A DNA stretch of 64,000 nt, taken from the NCBI GenBank assembly GCA_020636095.1, contig JACJYN010000004.1, positions 124,001 to 188,000 of the forward strand, in the 5' to 3' direction. The notes beneath the pieces are model-generated. The model was not told where the DNA came from. It worked only from the letters and a program-made list of their open reading frames with translations, and did no database searches. A program made the position numbers and the translations under genes. Within the stretch, counting starts at the first letter, position 1; every line of letters begins with the position of its first letter. The stretch is from Lewinellaceae bacterium. Lineage in GTDB: Bacteria; Bacteroidota; Bacteroidia; Chitinophagales; Saprospiraceae. Below, piece after piece: positions 9,313 through 18,270 of this stretch.

Positions 9313-12300
9313 ATGAACAATTCCTTCTTTTATCTCCTTAAGATTATTCTGATTTCTTTTTTCATTACTCCCTTCTGCGCAGATTCATTTGGGCAAATCG
9401 TCAATGTAGGAAGTGGCAGCTATACAACTGCATTTCCGGGAGTGGATGAGGCCGGCAGAAACACCTTTCCATCGGGAACGCCCTTCACTATTGGATTGGC
9501 TGCGGCCAAACCAGCCCCTACCAATGACTGGTGGTCGGCCAAAATAAAAAACAACCATGCAGATAATTTATTCAATTATCCATATACGCTTAAGACGGTA
9601 AACAATGGCCTGGTGGTAACTTACATACCATGGGGGGTGATTGACGACATATCGCCGGTCACTGTGGGCGTAATGGGGCTAAATGCACCGGCTGCAAACG
9701 TCTCTGATTTTTCAGACTGGACGGTGACGATGGATTGGAGCAACGCCGGCCATAATTTTCAGGCAACCACCGGGATTGGAATGCCTTTCTTGTATTTCAC
9801 AAAAGAGGCGACGGATGTAGCACAAGTTACCGTAACGTCCGGATCCGTTACCATTTCCAACGAATTGTTGATCATAGCCGATGCCAGAAACGGCGCTGAC
9901 TTTGCGGTTTACGCCCCCGCTGGCAGCATTTGGACGCAAAGTGGCAACACCTATACCTCTACTTTAAATGGTGAGAATTATTGGTCTATGGCATTTATTC
10001 CTTTAGATGCATCGGACCTTACATTGGTTGCCAACGAGTATAAAAAATATGCCTATGTATTTCCTGTCAACACCACCACCACCTGGGATTATGATAAAAC
10101 CACGTCGGTGGTGCGTACAGATTTTGTGGTTGAAACAGATGTAAAGGAAGGCGCCGGGACAAACATGCTACTAGGATTGCTGCCACACCAATGGGGCAAC
10201 CTGGCGCCGGATTCACCCACCCCCGGCGAATATTCCTACGCCACGGTTCGGGGTGAACTAAAAACATTAAATGGAAATAGTTTTAGCGTTGAAAACACAT
10301 TTTATGGCATTTTACCAACCCTGCCCTATCTCGATAATTACAGTGACGGGTTCAGTCCCCAAAAATTGAATGATAAAATCCAGTTGTTAGAAAATGATGG
10401 GCTAGCCACGTGGACCGATTCATACAATGAAGGACAAATGATGAATCGCTTGATCCAAACTGCCCGCATCGCAGATCTGACTGGCAATACAATAGCGAGA
10501 GACAAGATGTTAAACACCATAAAAGCCCGTTTGGAAAATTGGCTGAGTGCTAATTCCGGCGAAGTGGCATTTTTGTTTTATTACAACTCAACCTGGTCGG
10601 CTATGCTGGGATATCCTGCCGGCCATGGGCAGGATGGAAATATAAATGACCACCATTTTCATTGGGGCTATTTCATTCATGCAGCAGCTTTTGTCGAGCA
10701 ATTTGAACCAGGCTGGGCCAACCAATGGGGAGGAATGATAAATCTATTGATTCGGGATGCAGCCAGCGACAGCCGAACGGATGATCAGTTTCCCTACTTG
10801 CGCAATTTCAGTCCTTACGCAGGGCATTGTTGGGCAAATGGTTTTGCCACTTTCCCACAGGGCAACGACCAGGAATCGACATCTGAAAGCATGCAGTTCA
10901 ATTCATCGCTCATCCACTGGGGGGCCATTACCGGAAACGATGCTGTCCGGGATTTGGGCATTTATTTATACACCACTGAACAATCAGCCATTGAGGAGTA
11001 CTGGTTCGATATGAATAATCGGGTGTTTGGCCCCTCACAGCAATACAGCCTGGTTTCGCGTGTTTGGGGAAATAGTTATGATAATGGTACTTTTTGGACC
11101 AGTGATATCGCCGCTTCTTATGGTATCGAAATGTACCCCATACATGGCGGCTCCCTGTACCTGGGGCACAATACCGATTATGTGGATCAGCTATGGAGTG
11201 AAATAGAGGCCAATACCGGCATCTTAATGAATGAGGCGAACGATAACCTGTGGCATGATGTGATGTGGGAATATCTGGCGTTTATCAATCCGGAACAAGC
11301 CATTGAATTATATGATTCTTATCCTGATCGAAACTTGAAATTTGGGATCTCAGATGCGCAGACCTATCATTGGCTGCACGCCATGAATGTGCTGGGAACG
11401 GTGGAAACCTCCGTAACGGCGGATGCTCCGATTGCTGCTGCTTTCAGCAAGGACGGCGAGCTGATTTACACCGCTCACAACTATGGAAATGATCCTCTTG
11501 ATGTAACCTTTTCTGATGGCTACGTGCTTACCGTTCCCCCTCATAGTATGGCAACGAGTAAAGACCTCTTACTGGCCGGAACGTTATCTACAAGTTTTCC
11601 GGAAGCCTATCCTGGCGGAAGTGTGGAACTGAGTGTCCTGGTAAATGTAGGCGCCGCCACTGCCGTAGAGTTTTTCGATGATGGCAATTTACTCGGAGCA
11701 GCCCCTCAGGATCCCTACGTTTTTGACGCCGCCAACCTGGACGTAGGAGTCCATAATTTTTATGCTAAAATATATGATGGAAGTGAATTTGTTGTTACTA
11801 ATTCGGTACAGGTCCTGGTTGGAAAACAATTGCCTTATCCAGGAAATCCAATAGAAATCCCAGGCTCTTTTCAGGCAGCCCATTACGATAAATTTGAGGG
11901 CGGATTGGGCCAGCGCATCTCCTACAGTGATGATTCACCGGAAAATTATGGTGATTTCAGATTGGATGAATACGTGGATGCAACCACCGATTTTGCTGAA
12001 GGAGCTATTGTCGGTTGGATAGCAACCGGAGAATGGTTGGAATATACAGTTGACGTGCAGGATGCAGGTTATTACACAATGGACTTTAGATATGCTTGTG
12101 GCAACGGAAATGGGGGAGGCCCTTTTCAATTGGAATCAAATGGGGAGATACTCCGTTCCGGCATCTCCGTCAATAATTCCGGCGGCTGGGATAGCTGGGC
12201 AACTCAATCGGCCGGCAGCATTCCACTCAATAGGGGAGAGCAGGTTTTGAGGTTGTATTTTGAACAGGGAGAATTTAATTTGGGAGCCCTGACATTTACC

Positions 12301-13437
12301 TATGAATCTCCGCTTTCCTACGACCAACCGGTGGCAGACGCCGGAGAAAACATTCTGGTCGTCCTGCCGGATAACATGACGACGTTGGATGGAAGCAATA
12401 GCGTTGATCCTGGCGGCGCTGATTTATCCTATTCCTGGACACAAATATACGGGCCCTCCAACTTGCTGTTTTCCGACACACAAGTACCCCAACCGACGGT
12501 ATCGCCATTAGAGGAAGGGGTTTATCTGGTAAAACTAACCGTTGACAATGGCAGTTACGCTGACGACGATGAAGTGTACATTATTTCGAGCACTGACGCC
12601 AATGTTGCTCCAACGGTATCAATACTCACGCCGGTTGAAAATGCAGCGTACACGGAAGGGGAGGCCATCCTGATCACCGCAGTGGCTTCTGATATCATCG
12701 GTACGGTCGAACAGGTTGAGTTTTTTGCCGATAATGAACGGATCGGAACAGTGTTCGAGGCGCCGTATACTATTGACTGGGCCCCAGCCGCTATAGGTGA
12801 ATACAGCCTGACTGCGATTGCAACCGACAACGATGGCAGCTCTACTACATCGCAAGCAGTGAATATTACAATTACCCCGGCGCCACCCTGTACCGGCACA
12901 TCCTATAATGGTGATTTCGATTATGAGTTTTCCCCTGCTGACAATAATCCAACGATCACTTTTATTCCATCATCGACAGGTATTGGCACGCCAACCTGTA
13001 TATTGTATTATGGGACAAATGCCAATTCGCTTCCGGGATATAATGTGACTCCGAATGTTCCTTACACCTTAACTGCCAGTGAGGGCACCCTCATCTATTT
13101 TTATTACACCTACTCTTATCCCGGAGAAGGAGAACGCAATAATTCCGGCCATAAGAATACTTATGAAATAGGAAGTTGCCAACTCTCTTCTGTTCACAGT
13201 TACGGAGAGGAAATGGATGTGAAATATTATCCTAATCCTGTAACCCATATCTTGAATATAGAATTGCCGGGAGGCGAAAACGAGATGGCTGTGTATCATC
13301 TGTCTGGAAGCCTGATTACCAGATTTACGGTTGTTGGAGAATATGCTAGTTATGATATGAGCCAATTTGAATCAGGCGTGTATTTATTCAAAGTGCTGAA
13401 TGGGGATAGATTGACCGTATTCAAAGTAGTTAAATAA
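9313..13437 (+). CDS. Secreted GH81 endo-beta-1,3-glucanase with CBM6 and T9SS domain
   Basis: 1374 residues, exported (signal peptide about 1-27). Residues about 45-745 match glycoside hydrolase family 81, which cleaves beta-1,3-glucan such as laminarin or curdlan. Seen are NDWWSAK near the start and the conserved acidic stretch with D519, E521 and E525 (NDQESTSES), where the family's catalytic glutamates lie. An Ig-like linker domain follows, then a CBM6-like carbohydrate-binding module (about 845-990, with GEWLEYTVDV and GGWDSW), a PKD-type and another Ig-like domain, and a C-terminal sorting domain starting YYPNPV. Probably degrades algal or fungal beta-glucan outside the cell. The gene stands alone: no SusCD pair or other hydrolase is next to it, so this is not an obvious polysaccharide-utilisation locus. 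A terminator follows. Confidence 0.9.
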   Translation: MNNSFFYLLKIILISFFITPFCADSFGQIVNVGSGSYTTAFPGVDEAGRNTFPSGTPFTIGLAAAKPAPTNDWWSAKIKNNHADNLFNYPYTLKTVNNGLVVTYIPWGVIDDISPVTVGVMGLNAPAANVSDFSDWTVTMDWSNAGHNFQATTGIGMPFLYFTKEATDVAQVTVTSGSVTISNELLIIADARNGADFAVYAPAGSIWTQSGNTYTSTLNGENYWSMAFIPLDASDLTLVANEYKKYAYVFPVNTTTTWDYDKTTSVVRTDFVVETDVKEGAGTNMLLGLLPHQWGNLAPDSPTPGEYSYATVRGELKTLNGNSFSVENTFYGILPTLPYLDNYSDGFSPQKLNDKIQLLENDGLATWTDSYNEGQMMNRLIQTARIADLTGNTIARDKMLNTIKARLENWLSANSGEVAFLFYYNSTWSAMLGYPAGHGQDGNINDHHFHWGYFIHAAAFVEQFEPGWANQWGGMINLLIRDAASDSRTDDQFPYLRNFSPYAGHCWANGFATFPQGNDQESTSESMQFNSSLIHWGAITGNDAVRDLGIYLYTTEQSAIEEYWFDMNNRVFGPSQQYSLVSRVWGNSYDNGTFWTSDIAASYGIEMYPIHGGSLYLGHNTDYVDQLWSEIEANTGILMNEANDNLWHDVMWEYLAFINPEQAIELYDSYPDRNLKFGISDAQTYHWLHAMNVLGTVETSVTADAPIAAAFSKDGELIYTAHNYGNDPLDVTFSDGYVLTVPPHSMATSKDLLLAGTLSTSFPEAYPGGSVELSVLVNVGAATAVEFFDDGNLLGAAPQDPYVFDAANLDVGVHNFYAKIYDGSEFVVTNSVQVLVGKQLPYPGNPIEIPGSFQAAHYDKFEGGLGQRISYSDDSPENYGDFRLDEYVDATTDFAEGAIVGWIATGEWLEYTVDVQDAGYYTMDFRYACGNGNGGGPFQLESNGEILRSGISVNNSGGWDSWATQSAGSIPLNRGEQVLRLYFEQGEFNLGALTFTYESPLSYDQPVADAGENILVVLPDNMTTLDGSNSVDPGGADLSYSWTQIYGPSNLLFSDTQVPQPTVSPLEEGVYLVKLTVDNGSYADDDEVYIISSTDANVAPTVSILTPVENAAYTEGEAILITAVASDIIGTVEQVEFFADNERIGTVFEAPYTIDWAPAAIGEYSLTAIATDNDGSSTTSQAVNITITPAPPCTGTSYNGDFDYEFSPADNNPTITFIPSSTGIGTPTCILYYGTNANSLPGYNVTPNVPYTLTASEGTLIYFYYTYSYPGEGERNNSGHKNTYEIGSCQLSSVHSYGEEMDVKYYPNPVTHILNIELPGGENEMAVYHLSGSLITRFTVVGEYASYDMSQFESGVYLFKVLNGDRLTVFKVVK

Positions 13438-13443
13438 GTAAAT

Positions 13444-13483
13444 AAAAAAGCCGGTAATCGAATTTTCGATTACCGGCTTTTTT
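13444..13483. terminator. Hairpin terminator between glucanase and tRNA-Leu
   Basis: Perfect 19-bp arms (13444-13462 and 13465-13483) with A-rich left and T-rich right flanks. It can terminate both the plus-strand glucanase gene and minus-strand transcription through the tRNA genes. Confidence 0.9.
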
Positions 13484-13491
13484 AAAATAGG

Positions 13492-13575
13492 TGCCGGAAG
13501 GGGGAGTCGAACCCCCACGCCCGTAAGGACACACGCCTCTGAAACGTGCGCGTCTACCAGTTCCGCCATTCCGGC
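13492..13575 (-). tRNA. tRNA-Leu (anticodon CAG)
   Basis: 84 nt on the minus strand. The acceptor GCCGGAA pairs with TTCCGGC, with discriminator A. The anticodon loop TTCAGAG gives CAG, and a long variable arm and GGTTCGACTCC T-loop region are present. The long variable arm fits tRNA-Leu. CCA is not encoded. Confidence 0.96.
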
Positions 13576-13680
13576 TTAAAATGTGCATTTTCAACCGCGC
13601 TTCCGCGATTTTTCGAGTGGGCAAAGATAGCAGTAAAATTGATTCTTACAACTTCTCTTTACCCTTTTTTAAGTCAAAAG

Positions 13681-13764
13681 TACCGACGGGGGGAATCGAA
13701 CCCCCACTCACTTGCGTGAACTGGATTTTGAATCCAGCGCGTCTACCAGTTCCGCCACGTCGGC
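13681..13764 (-). tRNA. tRNA-Leu (anticodon CAA)
   Basis: 84 nt on the minus strand with acceptor GCCGACG, closed by one G-T pair. The anticodon loop TTCAAAA gives CAA. It has a long variable arm and the same D-arm word GGTAGACGCG as the other leucine tRNAs here. CCA is not encoded. It lies 105 bp upstream of the CAG isoacceptor on the same strand, probably co-transcribed. Confidence 0.96.
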
Positions 13765-13936
13765 ATAAAGAATTTGGATTACCGGGCACTTTTGCCAGTC
13801 ATTTATCTGTGGGATGCAAATTTAGGTAAAATTCCGCTTATGATCCCAAATATTGTATAGCCTAAATACCTCTTCCTTAAAAAAAGTTCCAAAATGAACT
13901 CGGCTGACACACCGACACACCGACACACCCCTTCCC

Positions 13937-15286
13937 CTACTTAAACCAACTGCCGAAGCTCCGGAATATATCCAGGCCATTGGCGACCAATACCAGCCCG
14001 AGCACCAGGATAAAGCCGATCATGGTGGCGTATTCCAGGAACTTATCGCTGGGTTTGCGGCCGGTGACGGCTTCGTAAAGCAGGAACATGACATGGCCTC
14101 CGTCGAGTGCAGGGATAGGCAGCAGGTTCATGAAGGCCAGGATAAGGGAAAGGATGGCCGTCATGCGCCAGAAGCGTTCCCATTGCCATTCGTTGCCAAA
14201 CATGGCGCCGATGGTGCCGAAGCCGCCGAGGCTGTCTTTAGCCTTGATGCGCCCCCGGAAGATTTGCCCGAAGGCCTTAGCCTGATCGCGCAGAAAAGAT
14301 ACCCCCATGACCACGCCCGCAGGCAGCGCTTCGCCCAGGGTGTATTCCTGCCGTTCGGTATCAAAGAAATAGGTGGCGCCGAAGGGGTAGATACCGATCG
14401 TCCCGTTTTCGGTGGTGGTCATACTTAGCGTCATCGTGTCTTTTTTCTCGCGAACGACGGTGACGTCCACCGGCTCCTCTTTCAAGTCCCGGGCTTTCTT
14501 ATAAAAATCGTTGAAGAAAGGAGTCGGGGCTCCGTTTAGGGCGATAATCTGATCCTTTTCTTCAATGCCGGCTGTTTCCGCAGGAGAACCCTTTACCAGT
14601 TTGGCGGCGATAAAAGGCACGCGTGCCGAGAATAGCGGCTTGTCCTTGTTTTCATGGCTGGCTAAAATGGAAACGAATTTGGGATCGATCTTCACCTCCA
14701 GTTGCTGGCCGTTGCGTTCCACCTGAAGGGAACTGGCGTTGTTGATGATGATTTCCCGGACGACCTGCCGGTCGTTGAATTTGTCGAAAGGTTGGCCGCC
14801 GACGGACAGAATGTGATCCCCATCACGCAGCCCCATGTCCTGTCCGAGAGAGTCGACGAATATCCCGTATTTGACATTTTCATTGGGTAGATACTCCTCT
14901 CCCCAATACCACAATACCATGCCGTATATAAAAAATCCGAGCAGGAAATTGACGGTTACGCCGCCCAGCATGATGATCAGCCGTTGCCAGGCCGGCTTCG
15001 AACGAAATTCCCAGGGCTGAGGCTCCTGTTCCATCTGTTCGGTATCGAAGCTTTCATCGATCATACCTGAGATTTTGACATAGCCGCCCAGCGGTAGCCA
15101 GCCGATCCCGTATTCGGTTTCCCCCTTTTTATACTTGAACAGAGAGAACCAGGGGTCGAAGAAGAGGTAAAACTTCTCTACGCGGGTGCCGAAGAACCGG
15201 GCGGGGAAAAAGTGCCCCATCTCATGCAGGACGATCAGTATCGAAAGGCTCAGCATCAACTGCCCCACCATAATCACATAATCCAT
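13937..15286 (-). CDS. rseP: Site-2 intramembrane zinc metalloprotease, RseP family
   Basis: 449 residues, inner membrane. The zinc motif HEMGH (21-25) lies in the first membrane segment and the third ligand motif LDG (about 394-396) in a C-terminal segment (PALDGGH). PDZ-like regions lie between. The family cuts membrane-anchored anti-sigma factors or remnant signal peptides within the bilayer; the substrate here is unknown. A TACCTTTG -7 box lies about 110 bp upstream of the start. The divergent neighbour is rsmE. Confidence 0.93.
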   Translation of the reverse strand: MDYVIMVGQLMLSLSILIVLHEMGHFFPARFFGTRVEKFYLFFDPWFSLFKYKKGETEYGIGWLPLGGYVKISGMIDESFDTEQMEQEPQPWEFRSKPAWQRLIIMLGGVTVNFLLGFFIYGMVLWYWGEEYLPNENVKYGIFVDSLGQDMGLRDGDHILSVGGQPFDKFNDRQVVREIIINNASSLQVERNGQQLEVKIDPKFVSILASHENKDKPLFSARVPFIAAKLVKGSPAETAGIEEKDQIIALNGAPTPFFNDFYKKARDLKEEPVDVTVVREKKDTMTLSMTTTENGTIGIYPFGATYFFDTERQEYTLGEALPAGVVMGVSFLRDQAKAFGQIFRGRIKAKDSLGGFGTIGAMFGNEWQWERFWRMTAILSLILAFMNLLPIPALDGGHVMFLLYEAVTGRKPSDKFLEYATMIGFILVLGLVLVANGLDIFRSFGSWFK

Positions 15287-15395
15287 ATATAGATATAGTC
15301 TAAAAATTGAAATAAAACGCCATAACCCTGGCCATAAACCAACTTGTTCGAGATAAAAAACAGGATTATTTTTACTAATGTTGCGTAAGCGTCCG

Positions 15396-15403
15396 CAAAG
15401 GTA
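15396..15403 (-). promoter_or_regulatory. Candidate -7 box (TACCTTTG) of rseP
   Basis: CAAAGGTA on the plus strand is TACCTTTG on the minus strand, an exact TAnnTTTG match about 110 bp upstream of the rseP start. No clear -33 TTG was found. It overlaps an upstream in-frame extension of rsmE, which supports the later rsmE start at 15468. Confidence 0.45.
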
Positions 15404-15467
15404 CGGGGAATTGAATAAATATTATACGCTACCCCGGTCAAAACCGATGAAGAGCTGTTATTTTACT

Positions 15468-16175
15468 ATGAACTTATTTTATACCACTACCATAAACGAC
15501 AAGTTGGCCAGCCTCCCGGAAGATGAAGCCCGCCACTGCCTACAGGCCCTCCGCCACAAAGTAGGAGACACCATATATATAACGGATGGTAAAGGAAATC
15601 TTTTCGAAGCCCGGATCGTGGAAGCCGGCAAGAAAAAATGTTCGGCTTTCCTGGAAAAGACAATGCCTGCCGCTATTCCGCGCAACCACTACCTTCACCT
15701 GGCCATTGCTCCTACCAAGAACATAACCCGCCTGGAATGGTTTTTAGAAAAAGCCACTGAGATCGGGATAGACGAGATAACCCTGCTCGTCAGCGAGCAT
15801 TCGGAGCGCCGGAAATTGCGGCTGGACCGTCTGGAAAAAATATTGGTTTCCGCTATGAAGCAATCGCTGAAAGCCAACTTGCCCAGGCTGAATGACAGGG
15901 TTGGTTTTCAGGAGTTTATCCGGCAACCGCTGGAACCCGGCATGGAGAAATATATGGCCTACCTGGGGCCTGGTGTTAAGGGGCCGCTCAAAGACAACTA
16001 CCAGGCAGGCCGTAGCGTTTGCATACTGGTGGGCCCAGAAGGCGGGTTTAGCCCGGCAGAAGCTCAGGCCGCCTTATCCGCCGGTTTCATCCCGGTAAGC
16101 CTGGGCCCCAGCCGCCTCAGGACGGAAACAGCAGGCATCGTCGCCTGCCATACTATTAATTTATTAAACCAATGA
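15468..16175 (+). CDS. rsmE: 16S rRNA (uracil-1498-N3) methyltransferase
   Basis: 235 residues from the ATG at 15468. The open frame extends 30 codons upstream, but that part lacks family similarity and overlaps the rseP promoter. The protein starts MNLFYTTTI as RsmE proteins do. It has the SPOUT-fold hallmarks near the C-terminus: ILVGPEGGF binds S-adenosylmethionine in the trefoil knot, followed by LGPSRLRTETA. It methylates U1498 in the ribosomal decoding site. The stop overlaps the start of the DUF4159 gene (ATGA), so the two are probably translationally coupled. Confidence 0.95.
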   Translation: MNLFYTTTINDKLASLPEDEARHCLQALRHKVGDTIYITDGKGNLFEARIVEAGKKKCSAFLEKTMPAAIPRNHYLHLAIAPTKNITRLEWFLEKATEIGIDEITLLVSEHSERRKLRLDRLEKILVSAMKQSLKANLPRLNDRVGFQEFIRQPLEPGMEKYMAYLGPGVKGPLKDNYQAGRSVCILVGPEGGFSPAEAQAALSAGFIPVSLGPSRLRTETAGIVACHTINLLNQ

Positions 16176-16840
16176 TATTTATGAAGCGAGTAATCTTCGC
16201 AGCAGCTATCCTGATTGCTTTTTCTTTTAAAGGAGTGGACGCTCCGCCGGCCCTGCGTATGGCCCTGCTCAAATACAGTGGTGGCGGCGACTGGTACGCC
16301 AACCCCACGTCTCTGCCCAACCTGGCCCGCTTTTGCAACCAATATCTGGGAACTGACTTCGATACCGACTACGCTGAAGTGGAGGTCGGTAGCGCTGAGC
16401 TATATAATTATGCGTTTGTACACATGACCGGCCACGGTAATGTGGTGTTCTCTGATGCGGAAGCTGAAAATCTCAGGAATTACCTCATCGGAGGCGGTTT
16501 CCTGCATATCGACGACAACTATGGAATGGATAAGTATATACGGTTGGCGATGAAGAAAGTGTTTCCGGAACTTGAATTCATTGAATTGCCCTTTGAGCAC
16601 GAGGTCTATAGACAGGAATTTGATTTCAAAAATGGATTACCCAAAATCCACAAGCACGACGATAAGGCGCCTCAGGGATTTGGCTTGTTTTGGGAAGGCC
16701 GCCTGATTTGCTTTTATACCTATGAATGCGACCTGGGGGACGGCTGGGAAGACCAGGATGTTCACAACGATCCGGAGGACGTCCGTCTACAGGCCCTTAA
16801 AATGGGCGCGAATATTGTCCGGTTCGCTTTTGAGCAGTAG
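16172..16840 (+). CDS. DUF4159 domain exported protein
   Basis: 222 residues, with a possible alternative start at 16181. An N-terminal hydrophobic stretch (FAAAILIAFSF) looks like a signal peptide. The rest matches the DUF4159 family: GGGDWYANP, HMTGHG, and GGFLHIDDN with the conserved acidic pair. The fold is thought to resemble class I glutamine amidotransferase-like or ThuA-like proteins; the activity is unknown. It overlaps the rsmE stop by 4 bp. In Bacteroidota such proteins often sit with membrane-associated MoxR/DUF58 modules; here the DUF58 gene is 21 kb away, so that link is weak. Confidence 0.85.
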   Translation: MIFMKRVIFAAAILIAFSFKGVDAPPALRMALLKYSGGGDWYANPTSLPNLARFCNQYLGTDFDTDYAEVEVGSAELYNYAFVHMTGHGNVVFSDAEAENLRNYLIGGGFLHIDDNYGMDKYIRLAMKKVFPELEFIELPFEHEVYRQEFDFKNGLPKIHKHDDKAPQGFGLFWEGRLICFYTYECDLGDGWEDQDVHNDPEDVRLQALKMGANIVRFAFEQ

Positions 16841-16842
16841 GC

Positions 16843-17058
16843 TCACTCCCAAATAAGGGAGCGTTTGTTTTTAATGTAGCTTTTCAGGTTGAGCCAAAAG
16901 GCTACAAAGAGATAAAAGATCACTGGCGACCCCAGGGCGACGAAAGAAATATAGATGAAATAGAGGCGAACCCGGGCCGAGGCCAGGCCCATTTTCTCGC
17001 CGAGATAGCTGCAAACGCCGAAAGCTGAGCGCTCCAGCAGGCTTTTAAATGTATGCAT
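16843..17058 (-). CDS. PspC-domain small membrane protein
   Basis: 71 residues from the ATG at 17058 (MHTFKSLLERS). An upstream in-frame ATG at 17076 would add six residues. It shows the PspC pattern: FGVCSYLGEKMGLASARVR followed by one hydrophobic segment (about 35-57) and a basic tail. PspC-like proteins sit in the inner membrane and take part in envelope stress responses in other bacteria; the Bacteroidota short forms are mostly uncharacterised. It is convergent with the DUF4159 gene, with only 2 bp between the stops. Confidence 0.8.
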   Translation of the reverse strand: MHTFKSLLERSAFGVCSYLGEKMGLASARVRLYFIYISFVALGSPVIFYLFVAFWLNLKSYIKNKRSLIWE

Positions 17059-17161
17059 AGCAGATAGATTGAGCATTAGAGTAACAATTTTCGCAGAAAA
17101 TTGATCTAACTAATTACAAAAAAATAGATTTTATTCCAAAATAGTTTTCAGCCTCGCAAAA

Positions 17162-17356
17162 TTATTTGGAATAAGGCTGATATACGCCCTGCTGCGAGAG
17201 CTGGGCCATTTCCCCCGGCGTTTCCAGTGAATGGCTTGGGTCAGAAGCCGTGTGGCCTTGCCCGGAGAAAAGATAGAATGCACCAAATGCACCTACCAAA
17301 AAGATGATTAACACGATGATACCTTCTGCTTTGGATGATTTATGATTGCGTGACAT
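17162..17356 (-). CDS. Small hypothetical membrane protein
   Basis: 64 residues from the ATG at 17356. A longer in-frame reading to 17476 adds 40 residues of low-complexity sequence with no signal. There is a basic N-terminus (SRNHKSSKAEG), a single strongly hydrophobic segment (IIVLIIFLVGAFGAFYLF), then a polar tail of about 35 residues outside the membrane. No family recognised. Probably a single-pass inner-membrane protein. Confidence 0.6.
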   Translation of the reverse strand: MSRNHKSSKAEGIIVLIIFLVGAFGAFYLFSGQGHTASDPSHSLETPGEMAQLSQQGVYQPYSK

Positions 17357-17479
17357 TTTCTGCTGTTGTGGTTGGGTTGAAGAAATAGTTTGCCTGGCCC
17401 TGCCGCTGGCGACAGGGTAAAAGGGAAGGCATACGATGGACAGGCTTTTGCTTTTGCAAAAGAAAAGGAGATGCAAAGC

Positions 17480-17940
17480 CTTCTTTTGAGGCGTAGAAGT
17501 GGCTATCCGGGGCAGTGCGCACCGGCTAAGTCGCTAATACCTGGCGAGGGAGCATAAAAGTGGCTATCCGGCCTAAGTCCGGCTCAGGGCGGCAATAGTG
17601 CATAGCTAGGCTAGGGCGAACCCTATAGCGGGGGAGGGTAATGTGCTGGAAACCAAATGTTAATGGCATCCGGAACTGCCCGTAAATCGACTTCGTCGAA
17701 ACTTCGGGTTCACGCTAACTGCACTAGTAAAGCCCTGGCCAAAGTGGTAGAGAAAGACACAATATGCCCACTCTCCTCGTTGGAGCTTTAATCGTATACC
17801 AGCCTTGAGGTTGAATTAATCCGTTGGGGGGTGTTGAATCCGGAATAATAATGGAATGAAGGATGCGCTAGGGCGCAGAGGAGGGCCGAAAGCGGCCTGG
17901 AGAAGGTGTAAAATCTTGAACATGATGTAACTAGTTTAGT
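17480..17940. other. Non-coding stretch of unknown content
   Basis: No open frame of note. GTGGCTATCCGG occurs twice about 60 bp apart (near 17500 and 17552). Several short hairpins are visible, for example CGACTTCGTCG near 17690. It reads like structured RNA or a decayed mobile element (a group II intron or IS fragment would be possibilities), but I cannot assign it. Confidence 0.3.
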
Positions 17941-18020
17941 GAATTGGAAAAAAAATGTGTAACTGAATTGGGAAAAAAACTTTTAACGAATTGGGAATAA
18001 AAGCGTCCACTTAATTTGGG
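17941..18020. repeat. Four direct repeats with about 23.5-bp period, IS-end-like
   Basis: GAATTGG(G)AAAAAAA-type units begin at 17941, 17965, 17988 and, degenerate, about 18012 (TTAATTTGGG), each preceded by TAAC or a variant. Multiple short direct repeats at the tips are characteristic of IS21-family transposase-binding ends. No istA or istB is present, so if that reading is right this is a solo remnant end. An iteron-like protein-binding array is the alternative. Confidence 0.4.
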
Positions 18021-18270
18021 CCGCTGGTGGGGGGATAAGCACGTATGTACGGGAGGCAGAGACAAATATACTGATTATATATTATTATAAAATGTGATTC
18101 GTTCATTTTTTTACTGTTTTTCAAAGTTTTTTACATTAATATATTCTTTACTATCAATAGCAAAACATGTGCCAAATTTTAATATATCTTAAATTTTCTA
18201 GACATTTAATATATCTCCGACTTACCCCTTCTTTCAGCCGCCGAAGCTTCAGCGTAGGAGGCCGACTTCC
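18021..18270. other. AT-rich spacer downstream of mltA
   Basis: Strongly AT-rich (18060-18230) with no coding potential, between the repeat array and the 3' end of mltA. Confidence 0.4.
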
